Shown: one piece after another, positions 1 through 5,124 of the stretch
Position numbering within the stretch: the stretch's first letter is position 1
Layout of the letters: each line of letters opens with the position of its first letter
NCBI GenBank assembly: GCA_039806065.1
Contig: JBDKJS010000090.1
Location: 1 to 5,584 of the forward strand
DNA from: JBDKJS01 sp039806065
GTDB lineage: Bacteria > Bacteroidota > Bacteroidia > AKYH767-A > 2013-40CM-41-45
Direction of reading: 5' to 3'
Length of the DNA: 5,584 nt
Notes under the pieces: generated by a model
What the model saw: only the letters and a program-made list of their open reading frames with translations
What the model was told of the DNA's origin: nothing
The model's database searches: none
Position numbers and translations under genes: made by a program

Positions 1-1
1 T

Positions 2-271
2 TGGTCATCTCGCCCATTAGAAAGAACAGCGTCTGCACTTAGCGCCGATTCAGTAAACTATTTCACTTTAGCTAGTTACGACTTTGTAATTGATGCCATC
101 AAATCGATGGATGCAACCAAATTAGAAGAAAAAATAAAAAGAGGAAATATAGAAGAAACAAGATACGCTTGGTTACTAAAAAACTTTGAACACCAAACAC
201 ACCACCGCGGACAAGCAACAATTTATATCCGTCTTCGTGGCATTAAACCTCCTAACGAAAAACTATTTTGA
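2..271 (+). CDS. DinB family protein, C-terminal part (5' end outside window)
   Basis: An open frame runs from the left edge to TGA at 269-271 and gives 89 residues. The sequence shows a helical segment followed by FEHQTHHRGQATIYIRLRG and a final IKPPNEKLF. The HxxxHHRGQ pattern followed by a tyrosine and a 'RLRGIKPP' tail is the last-helix signature of the DinB/YfiT-like four-helix bundle, in which these histidines complete a metal site. Family members are putative metal-dependent enzymes, some of them thiol (bacillithiol or mycothiol) transferases; the substrate of this one cannot be told. The N-terminal half with the first metal His lies outside the window. The stop codon is 6 nt before the next candidate gene on the same strand, so it is probably the upstream member of a four-gene unit. 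Family assignment is fairly sure, function is not. Confidence 0.82.
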   Translation, partial: WSSRPLERTASALSADSVNYFTLASYDFVIDAIKSMDATKLEEKIKRGNIEETRYAWLLKNFEHQTHHRGQATIYIRLRGIKPPNEKLF

Positions 272-277
272 TTTTTA

Positions 278-538
278 GTGCACCTATTAGTAGAAAAATT
301 GGAAGGCAATCAAATCCGACTCGTTCTCTGTAATAAACAGGGAACTGAGTTGGCTTGCCGTACATCTACCACTGGTATAGTTGACAGATTTTTAAAAGCT
401 GATGACCCTTTTTTATTTAAAGGACGCCTGAAACTAGTAAAGAATGCTAATAATATTCAGGTTTTATTAAAAGAAAATATAGTACTAGAAATACCATGCT
501 TGAACTTCAGCCAACTCATTTACAAAACAACTGGGTAA
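278..538 (+). CDS. Small hypothetical protein, 86 aa
   Basis: I do not recognise this protein. It would start at GTG 278, 6 nt after the DinB-type stop, and end at TAA 536-538, so it overlaps the following GNAT gene by 43 nt. No in-frame ATG lies near the start and there is no Shine-Dalgarno motif, which is normal for Bacteroidota. Residues 11-18, 47-54 and 58-72 alternate hydrophobic and polar side chains, consistent with a small beta-rich soluble domain; the patch FKGRLKLVKNANNIQVLLKE is the most strand-like. There is no signal peptide, no membrane segment and no obvious catalytic motif. In favour of a real gene are its fit between two same-strand genes and the fact that it is the only sensible use of the 224 nt between them. 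Against it are the GTG start and the long overlap. It could instead be degenerate coding sequence. Confidence 0.58.
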   Translation: MHLLVEKLEGNQIRLVLCNKQGTELACRTSTTGIVDRFLKADDPFLFKGRLKLVKNANNIQVLLKENIVLEIPCLNFSQLIYKTTG

Positions 539-1029
539 TGCTACAACCCTTACAAGCCAGTGACTTTGAAATATTATATACCGTTGCAAGCGATCCATTA
601 ATTTGGGAACAACACCCCAGTAAAACCCGTTACCAGCGCGATGTATTTCAAGTGTTTTTTGAAGGTGCTTTGGAATCGGGCGGGGCATTTATGATGCTTG
701 ATGCAAAAAACAATGAACCCATTGGTAGCTCTCGCTTCTACACTTATAATGAAGCAGAAAGTAGCATAGAAATAGGTTATACTTTCTATGCACGCAGATG
801 TTGGGGGCTACCCTATAATCGTTCAGCCAAACAACTAATGATCGATCATGCTTTTCACTATGTAGATAAAGTACTATTTAGTATTGGTGCCAATAATATC
901 CGTTCCCAAAAAGCCATTGAAAAAATTGGCGCTGTAAAAACAGGCGAAAAAGCAATCGCTTACTATGGTGAAGTAGATAACCTAAATTTTATTTACACAA
1001 TCCACAAAAATAATTGGAGCAGTTTATGA
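496..1029 (+). CDS. GNAT family N-acetyltransferase (RimJ/RimL-like)
   Basis: A 177-aa protein of usual length for the GNAT_3/RimJ-RimL-like acetyltransferases, which move an acetyl group from acetyl-CoA to an amine. Visible landmarks are the N-terminal strand 'VMLQPLQASDFEILY' (14-28), the family block 'VASDPLIWEQHP' (30-41), 'GSSRFYTYN' (77-85), the core 'IEIGYTFYARRCWG' (91-104) leading into the CoA-binding helix 'YNRSAKQLMIDHAF' (107-120), and 'GANNIRSQKAIEKIGA' (131-146), the usual motif-B asparagine/serine region. The CoA loop reads RRCWGLPYN, so the last Gly/Ala of the common Q/R-x-x-G-x-G/A pattern is Pro106. ATG 496 fits the family N-terminus and overlaps the end of the preceding small ORF. 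The stop overlaps the next start as ATGA (1026-1029), a sign of translational coupling. The substrate is unknown. Confidence 0.9.
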   Translation: MLELQPTHLQNNWVMLQPLQASDFEILYTVASDPLIWEQHPSKTRYQRDVFQVFFEGALESGGAFMMLDAKNNEPIGSSRFYTYNEAESSIEIGYTFYARRCWGLPYNRSAKQLMIDHAFHYVDKVLFSIGANNIRSQKAIEKIGAVKTGEKAIAYYGEVDNLNFIYTIHKNNWSSL

Positions 1030-1493
1030 TAGTTCCTCAACCCATCAAAAAAATACTAGGGATACTTGAATCTTATCTCCCACAAGCATCCATAACAAAT
1101 AACCTAATTTCTTCAGCATCCATTTCTTGGCATATTGCACATGCATTAAAAGTGCTACAAGCTACAGGTACTACTCTTCAAAAAACAAATCCGGCTGATT
1201 ACCAACCAACATTTAGCTTTTTAAAATTAGCCGTTATGACGGCGGGTCGCCTGCCGCGTGGGAAAGGCAAAGCGCCCAAGTATGTACTTCCAGAAAAAGA
1301 ATATACTGTTGAAGAACTACAGGCTTTAGTTACAGAAGTAAAAACTATATGGAGCCAAGTACCCTCACTACCTGCAAATGCCTATATCAAACATCACCTA
1401 TTCGGACATCTTAATAAAAAGAATACCATCCGCTTCGTAGTGATACATACAACACATCATGTGAAGATTATCAAAGATATCCTTAACAAATAA
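1026..1493 (+). CDS. DUF1569 / DinB-like family protein
   Basis: A 155-aa protein starting at ATG 1026, which overlaps the TGA of the GNAT gene in the sequence ATGA. The in-frame TTG at 1014 lies inside the GNAT gene and is a poorer start. It has the layout of DUF1569, a branch of the DinB/YfiT four-helix bundle: 'SISWHIAHALKVL' with H36 and H39, 'RLPRGKGKAPKY' (75-86) typical of this branch, then 'KHHLFGHLN' (H123, H124, H128) and 'RFVVIHTTHHVKIIKDIL' (H141, H144, H145) as the last helix. These histidines probably supply a metal site. The role is unproven; relatives are inferred to be metal-dependent transferases or hydrolases. It is the second DinB-fold protein of this four-gene run. The family is fairly sure, the substrate unknown. 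Confidence 0.87.
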   Translation: MIVPQPIKKILGILESYLPQASITNNLISSASISWHIAHALKVLQATGTTLQKTNPADYQPTFSFLKLAVMTAGRLPRGKGKAPKYVLPEKEYTVEELQALVTEVKTIWSQVPSLPANAYIKHHLFGHLNKKNTIRFVVIHTTHHVKIIKDILNK

Positions 1494-1502
1494 TCTGGAA
1501 TA

Positions 1503-1535
1503 TTCAATCTGGAAGCTGGTTATCCTCAGATTGAA
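1503..1535. terminator. Hairpin between convergent genes, candidate bidirectional terminator
   Basis: Perfect 9-bp arms TTCAATCTG (1503-1511) and CAGATTGAA (1527-1535) enclose a 15-nt loop, and a G-T pair could add one step to the stem. It sits in the 52-nt gap where the plus-strand DUF1569 gene and minus-strand hppD converge, which is where a shared terminator is expected. No run of T follows the stem on either strand, so the classical intrinsic-terminator signature is incomplete and the call rests on position and symmetry. Confidence 0.42.
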
Positions 1536-1545
1536 GATTGTAGAT

Positions 1546-2643
1546 TTAAAGGTTCCCTCTACTCTCTTGTTCGCGCTCAATTGCTTCAAATAAGGCTTTG
1601 AAATTTCCTTTACCAAAACTCTTGGCACCCTTCCGTTGAATAATCTCAAAAAACAAAGTAGGCCTATCTTCAACAGGTTTTGTAAATATTTGTAACAAAT
1701 AACCTTCATCATCTCTATCAACTAATATTCCTAACTCTTTCAATGGATTCAAATCTTCATCTATCTTACCTACCCTATCCAACAAATCGTCGTAATAAGT
1801 AGTGGGTACTTTCAAAAACTCAACACCGCTACTCTGTAAAGCCTTTACTGTGGCAACAATATCATTGGTAGCAAGGGCTACGTGCTGACAACCCTCTCCA
1901 TCATAATAATCCAAGTATTCTTCCACCTGCGATTTTTTCTTCCCTTCTGCAGGCTCATTGATGGGGAACTTCACAAAGCCATTTCCATTACTCATTACCT
2001 TGCTCATCAAAGCCGAATACTCTGTGGATATGTCTTTATCATCAAAGCTTAAAATATTTCTAAAGCCCATTACTTCTTCATAAAAACCTACCCATTTATT
2101 CATTTGGTTCCAGCCCACATTACCTACACAATGATCTACATATTGCAAACCCATATCAGTAGGATTATATACCGATTCCCATTTGCGATAACCGGGTATA
2201 AATACACCCGTGTAATTTTTTCTCTCAATAAATAAATGCACCGTTTCACCATAAGTATGAATACCACTGATAACCACTTCACCCGCATCATCTTTTATTC
2301 GTTGCGGCTCCATATAACTCTTTGCGCCACGCATAGTTGTTTGCTGCCACGCATCTGTTGCATCTTCAACTTTCAACGCCAACATTTTTACCCCATCCCC
2401 ATGTTTATAAATATGATCAGCAATTTCGTTATTAGCGCGTAAGGGTGTAGTAAATACAAAGGTAAGTTTATGCTGCCGCACGGCGTAACTGGCACGATCC
2501 TTCACTCCGGTTTCTGGTCCGGCATAAGCTAGGCTCTGAAAACCAAAAGCTGTTTTATAAAAATGAGCGGCTTGCTTGGCATTGCCAACATAAAATTCAA
2601 CATAATCGGTTCCTTGTAAAGGAAGGAAATCTGTATTGGGCAT
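1546..2643 (-). CDS. hppD: 4-hydroxyphenylpyruvate dioxygenase
   Basis: A 365-aa Fe(II)-dependent, non-2-oxoglutarate dioxygenase (EC 1.13.11.27) that converts 4-hydroxyphenylpyruvate, O2 in, CO2 out, to homogentisate in tyrosine catabolism; cytoplasmic. Two vicinal-oxygen-chelate halves are visible. The N-terminal half (about 10-145) starts with 'GTDYVEFYVGNAKQAAHFY'. The catalytic half (about 165-345) carries the 2-His-1-Glu iron triad: H171 in 'LQYVDHCVGNV', H254 in 'GCQHVALATNDI' and E333 in 'PTLFFEIIQRKGA'. The substrate-side 'FPINEPA' (226-232), 'GYLLQIFTKP' (314-323) and the C-terminal gating helix 'GKGNFKALFEAIEREQ' (344-359) are all intact. ATG at 2643 fits the family start and length. 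Homogentisate dioxygenase and other pathway genes are not in the window, so it appears to be transcribed alone, divergently from purK and convergent with the upstream cluster. Confidence 0.96.
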   Translation of the reverse strand: MPNTDFLPLQGTDYVEFYVGNAKQAAHFYKTAFGFQSLAYAGPETGVKDRASYAVRQHKLTFVFTTPLRANNEIADHIYKHGDGVKMLALKVEDATDAWQQTTMRGAKSYMEPQRIKDDAGEVVISGIHTYGETVHLFIERKNYTGVFIPGYRKWESVYNPTDMGLQYVDHCVGNVGWNQMNKWVGFYEEVMGFRNILSFDDKDISTEYSALMSKVMSNGNGFVKFPINEPAEGKKKSQVEEYLDYYDGEGCQHVALATNDIVATVKALQSSGVEFLKVPTTYYDDLLDRVGKIDEDLNPLKELGILVDRDDEGYLLQIFTKPVEDRPTLFFEIIQRKGAKSFGKGNFKALFEAIEREQESRGNL

Positions 2644-2728
2644 GGTAGGAGGTTTATAAGTTCATAGAGTTTATAAAGTGTATATAGGTAAATATGTAAC
2701 TGGGTAAACTAAGTAACTAAGTGAAATA

Positions 2729-2763
2729 AGTGAATAGTGTTTAGTGCATAGTGAGTAGTAACT
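2729..2763. repeat. Degenerate 7-bp tandem repeat, AGTGNNT
   Basis: Five consecutive heptamers are in register: AGTGAAT, AGTGTTT, AGTGCAT, AGTGAGT and AGTAACT. Looser copies continue to the left, with AAGTAACT at 2711 and AAGTGAAAT at 2719, and ATAGTGAG recurs at 2797-2804. Decayed AGTGAAT-type heptamer tracts are, as I recall, common between genes in Bacteroidota such as Chitinophagaceae; their role is not known. This one lies in the divergent hppD-purK intergenic region and is probably non-coding. Confidence 0.6.
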
Positions 2764-2792
2764 AACCGCTACACACTTTTAACTACCCACTA
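2749..2792. repeat. Imperfect inverted repeat in hppD-purK intergenic region
   Basis: The arm TAGTGAGTAGTA (2749-2760) and the arm AACTACCCACTA (2781-2792) match in 10 of 12 positions when one is reverse-complemented. One mismatch lies inside the stem and one at the loop edge, and the loop is 20 nt. The left arm is made of the heptamer repeat. It could form a hairpin in an RNA leader of purK or act as a two-fold protein site, or it may simply be a decayed head-to-head repeat. There is no evidence to choose between these. Confidence 0.4.
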
Positions 2793-2802
2793 ACCTATAG
2801 TG

Positions 2803-2851
2803 AGCGCTTCCATTAAAAGGCAATAGCCCATTCGGAGATCATTGAAGCGCT
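2803..2851. repeat. Inverted pair AGCGCTTC / GAAGCGCT upstream of purK
   Basis: AGCGCTTC (2803-2810) and its exact reverse complement GAAGCGCT (2844-2851) bracket 33 nt. Each arm contains the self-complementary hexamer AGCGCT and is GC-rich against an AT-rich background. The pair ends about 80 nt before the preferred purK start, where an operator or leader stem would be placed. No known binding motif is recognised, so the regulatory role is inference only. Confidence 0.33.
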
Positions 2852-2930
2852 TATGTGGGTAATCGGGCAACATGATAACAAAGCTAATCAATTATCTGCA
2901 TCTTGGTTATCTTCGCTACAAATGATGCTT

Positions 2931-4064
2931 ATGAAAGTGGGTATTTTGGGGGGTGGACAATTAGGTCGTATGCTCCTACAAGCGGCAGCCAATTATACGG
3001 TGGAAACCCATGTACTGGAGAAAGATGAATACGCGCCAGCAGTGCACTTATGCCATCATTTTACCAAAGGAGATATTCGTGATTTTGATGCCGTATATAA
3101 TTTCGGTAAAAACCTCGATGCCATTACCATTGAAATAGAAGCGGTAAATGTAGATGCATTGGAGAAATTAGAACAAGAAGGCGTAAAAGTTTTTCCATCT
3201 ACAAAAGCTATTCGCATTATTAAAAATAAAATTACCCAGAAAGAATTTTATAAAACAAATGATATTCCTAGCCCCGATTTTGTAATTACACAAAATATCG
3301 GTGAAATAGCTGCACACAATGGTCTATTACCAGCAGTACATAAAATTGGAGAGGGCGGGTATGATGGCAAGGGCGTGCAAATCATCAACTCAGAAAAAGA
3401 TATTGAACTTGGTTTTAATGCCCCAGCCGTTCTAGAAAAGAAGATAAATATTCAAAAAGAAATTGCTCTTATTGTGGCCATGAATAGTAAGGGTGAAACA
3501 GCCATCTTTCCACCCGCTGAAATGATCGTTAATCCCTCGCTTAATTTATTAGACTATCAATTGAGCCCGGCACAAATACCCGAAAAAATATTGTGGGTTA
3601 CCGAAGCCATTGCCATTAAATTGGTTAAAGCGTTGAATAGCCCCGGTTTATTTGCCGTTGAATTATTTGTAGACAAAAACGAAGAGGTATGGGTAAATGA
3701 AACAGCACCACGTGTTCATAACAGTGGGCACCATACTATCGAAGCCAATTATTGCAGTCAGTACGATATGCTTTGGCGTATCATTTTAGATTATCCTTTA
3801 GGAAACACCGATCCTATTTTACCAGCTGCTATCATCAATTTAATTGGCGAAGAAGGCCATATTGGCGATGCTTACTATGAGGGCCTGGAAGATGTATTAA
3901 AATTGGATAATGCTTTTGTACACTTATACGGTAAAACCACCACCAAACCCGGTCGTAAAATGGGTCATGTAACACTCATGCATAAAGATTATTTAGACCT
4001 TACACATAATGCCAATAAAATGAAGCATAAGCTTAAAGTTAAGACAGTAGATAGTAAACTGTAG
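2931..4064 (+). CDS. purK: 5-(carboxyamino)imidazole ribonucleotide synthase (PurK)
   Basis: ATP-grasp enzyme (EC 6.3.4.18) that uses ATP and bicarbonate to carboxylate AIR to N5-CAIR in de novo purine synthesis; PurE then isomerises the product. From ATG 2931 the protein has 377 aa, the usual size, and begins MKVGILGGGQLGRM, the family's Rossmann-like start. Other landmarks are 'DAITIEIEAVN' (63-73), 'NKITQKEFY' (99-107), the ATP-grasp glycine loop 'GEGGYDGKGV' (140-149), 'FPPAEMIVNP' (193-202), metal-ligand strands with E244 in 'FAVELFV' and E257 in 'VNETAPRVHNSGHHT', and the C-terminal 'GRKMGHVTLM' (341-350). In-frame ATGs at 2853, 2922 and 2925 would add 26, 3 or 2 residues; the 26-residue extension is not family-like, so 2931 is preferred. 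purE is not adjacent. The gene is divergent from hppD and converges with the VOC gene. Confidence 0.96.
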   Translation: MKVGILGGGQLGRMLLQAAANYTVETHVLEKDEYAPAVHLCHHFTKGDIRDFDAVYNFGKNLDAITIEIEAVNVDALEKLEQEGVKVFPSTKAIRIIKNKITQKEFYKTNDIPSPDFVITQNIGEIAAHNGLLPAVHKIGEGGYDGKGVQIINSEKDIELGFNAPAVLEKKINIQKEIALIVAMNSKGETAIFPPAEMIVNPSLNLLDYQLSPAQIPEKILWVTEAIAIKLVKALNSPGLFAVELFVDKNEEVWVNETAPRVHNSGHHTIEANYCSQYDMLWRIILDYPLGNTDPILPAAIINLIGEEGHIGDAYYEGLEDVLKLDNAFVHLYGKTTTKPGRKMGHVTLMHKDYLDLTHNANKMKHKLKVKTVDSKL

Positions 4065-4111
4065 ACAGCTTTTGCAGTGGTGTGGAAGAATAGTTTTTAG
4101 TAAATAAAATA

Positions 4112-4483
4112 TTATTTCATTGAGTGAAGTGCCACTCTGTTTCCTTCTGTATCTAAAAAATGAGCCATAAATCCATTTTCTCCAATTGAAGTTTTTGGCA
4201 TTACAATTTTTCCGCCTGCTTGTTCCACTTTTCCTAACGAAACACTTAAATCTTCACCACCATTTAAATATACAATAGTCCCCTTATTAGAGGGTTCAAA
4301 TCCTTCTCCCTGTGCAAGTCCTCCACCAACACCACCACTCATCATATCTGCTGGAAGCATACCATATTTCCCACCCGGAAAAGGCATTTCCATAATTTCT
4401 ACTCCCAAAATAGTTTCGTAAAAATTTTTTGCTCTTGTGAAATCAGTTACAGGGATTTCAAACCAATTAATTACATTTTTCAT
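4112..4483 (-). CDS. VOC family protein (glyoxalase/bleomycin-resistance fold)
   Basis: A 123-aa single-module vicinal-oxygen-chelate protein with two beta-alpha-beta-beta-beta halves. It opens with 'VINWFEIPVTDFTRAKNFYE' (4-23), the first strand and helix typical of the COG3324-type branch. 'GGVGGGLAQGEGFEPSNKG' (50-68) is the glycine-rich middle, 'GTIVYLNGGEDLS' (68-80) starts the second half, and 'HFLDTEGNRVALHSMK' (108-123) is the closing strand. Glyoxalase-like proteins of this size usually dimerise to make active sites. Candidate polar ligands are E9 and H120, but I cannot assign a metal site or substrate with confidence. It lies 29 nt downstream of the TfoX-domain gene on the same strand, so the two are probably co-transcribed. 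The leader is AT-rich without a Shine-Dalgarno motif. It is best left as 'VOC family protein'; lactoylglutathione lyase activity should not be assumed. Confidence 0.9.
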   Translation of the reverse strand: MKNVINWFEIPVTDFTRAKNFYETILGVEIMEMPFPGGKYGMLPADMMSGGVGGGLAQGEGFEPSNKGTIVYLNGGEDLSVSLGKVEQAGGKIVMPKTSIGENGFMAHFLDTEGNRVALHSMK

Positions 4484-4512
4484 TCTATTAATTTTTATGA
4501 TGTCAATTTAAT

Positions 4513-4857
4513 TTACTTTGGCTTCTTTTTTGATGATTTTGCTTTATTATTAAACGCTAAACAAAGATTTATCCAATAGTCAAATTCTTTTTGAGTTTTC
4601 ATTCCTGATTCGTCAACCATAACATACCCTTTCATTGGTCGTTTAGTAAAGTCCATTGTTCTACAACCTCTTTTTTCGAGTACCAAGTCTTGCAAAGTTG
4701 GGTCTATTCTACACATCATTTCGTCTGCGATTATTCCAATACACATTTTATTGTTATACATAAATGTTAAGCCACCCATCATTTGCTTCTCTTCAATGTT
4801 TTCAAGATCAGCAAGTTTTTGTCGAATACGATCTGCTAAATTTTCATTGTATGCCAT
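4513..4857 (-). CDS. TfoX/Sxy N-terminal domain protein
   Basis: A 114-aa protein consisting of little more than one TfoX N-terminal domain. Recognisable blocks are 'RIRQKLADLENIEEKQMMGG' (10-29), where the 'MMGGLTFMYNNKM' strand pair is the family hallmark, 'CIGIIADEMMCRIDP' (39-53), 'MDFTKRPMKGYVMVD' (68-82) and 'FDYWINLCLAFN' (92-103), followed by a lysine-rich tail (105-114). The proteobacterial competence regulator TfoX/Sxy has an additional C-terminal domain that is absent here. Stand-alone copies are frequent in many phyla and have no settled function, so a competence role should not be assumed. ATG 4857 gives the family start. It appears to be the first gene of a two-gene unit with the VOC protein. 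No signal peptide or membrane segment is present. Confidence 0.9.
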   Translation of the reverse strand: MAYNENLADRIRQKLADLENIEEKQMMGGLTFMYNNKMCIGIIADEMMCRIDPTLQDLVLEKRGCRTMDFTKRPMKGYVMVDESGMKTQKEFDYWINLCLAFNNKAKSSKKKPK

Positions 4858-5124
4858 TTAATCAATTGTCGTTTAACTATTACCAGTTCATTAAAATTTT
4901 CATTTAAGGTTGTAGCCAACATGCGCGCATCTATACAGTAAGGGAATAGTATTACAGGTTTAGTTTACACCTAGGTTGCTGAGGTAATTTAGCGAAGTTT
5001 TTGAACTTAAGCAAACAGATTATCATAGAATCACAAATTATAATGCAAAACTGAGTTGCCTTTATGTATAAAGTCTTTGTTAGACGTATACACTATACCA
5101 AAAATTTTTACCTAGTTACTTATT
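4858..5124. other. Non-coding gap, no gene recognised
   Basis: Stops are frequent in all frames across these 267 nt, and I see no tRNA-like cloverleaf or conserved RNA. It should hold the promoter of the TfoX-VOC unit and the 3' end of the DUF3078 transcript, both on the minus strand, but no convincing TTTG / TAnnTTTG Bacteroidota promoter pair stands out. Small symmetric elements are present: ATGCGCGCAT (4921-4930, a full palindrome), CTTTAT-GT-ATAAAG (5060-5073) and AAAAATTTTT (5100-5109). None is convincing as a terminator. Confidence 0.6.

Noticed and set aside
485..688. Minus-strand frame of 67 codons
   Set aside because: It lies antisense to the well-supported GNAT gene and has no protein-like motif, so it is a shadow of the real gene.
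1398..1721. Minus-strand frame of 107 codons
   Set aside because: It overlaps the ends of the DUF1569 gene and hppD in other frames, and the composition is unlike a folded protein.
2236..2442. Plus-strand frame of 68 codons inside hppD
   Set aside because: It is antisense to a conserved enzyme and has no recognisable domain.
2853..2930. Bacteroidota promoter (TTTG / TAnnTTTG) just before purK; TATCTTCG at 2908-2915 resembles the -7 box
   Set aside because: It has one mismatch and no TTTG at the correct spacing upstream, and such near-matches are expected by chance in AT-rich DNA.
4102..4117. AAATAA-AATA-TTATTT inverted repeat as a terminator between purK and the VOC gene
   Set aside because: The stem is only six A-T pairs and overlaps the VOC stop codon, so it is too weak to call in an AT-rich stretch.
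4914..5085. Possible integron attC-like ends: AGCCAAC at 4914-4920 and GTTAGAC (fits GTTRRRY) at 5079-5085
   Set aside because: The left end does not fit RYYYAAC, the spacing (about 170 nt) exceeds typical attC sites, the interior shows no paired L boxes, and no second site lies on the other side of the TfoX-VOC genes.
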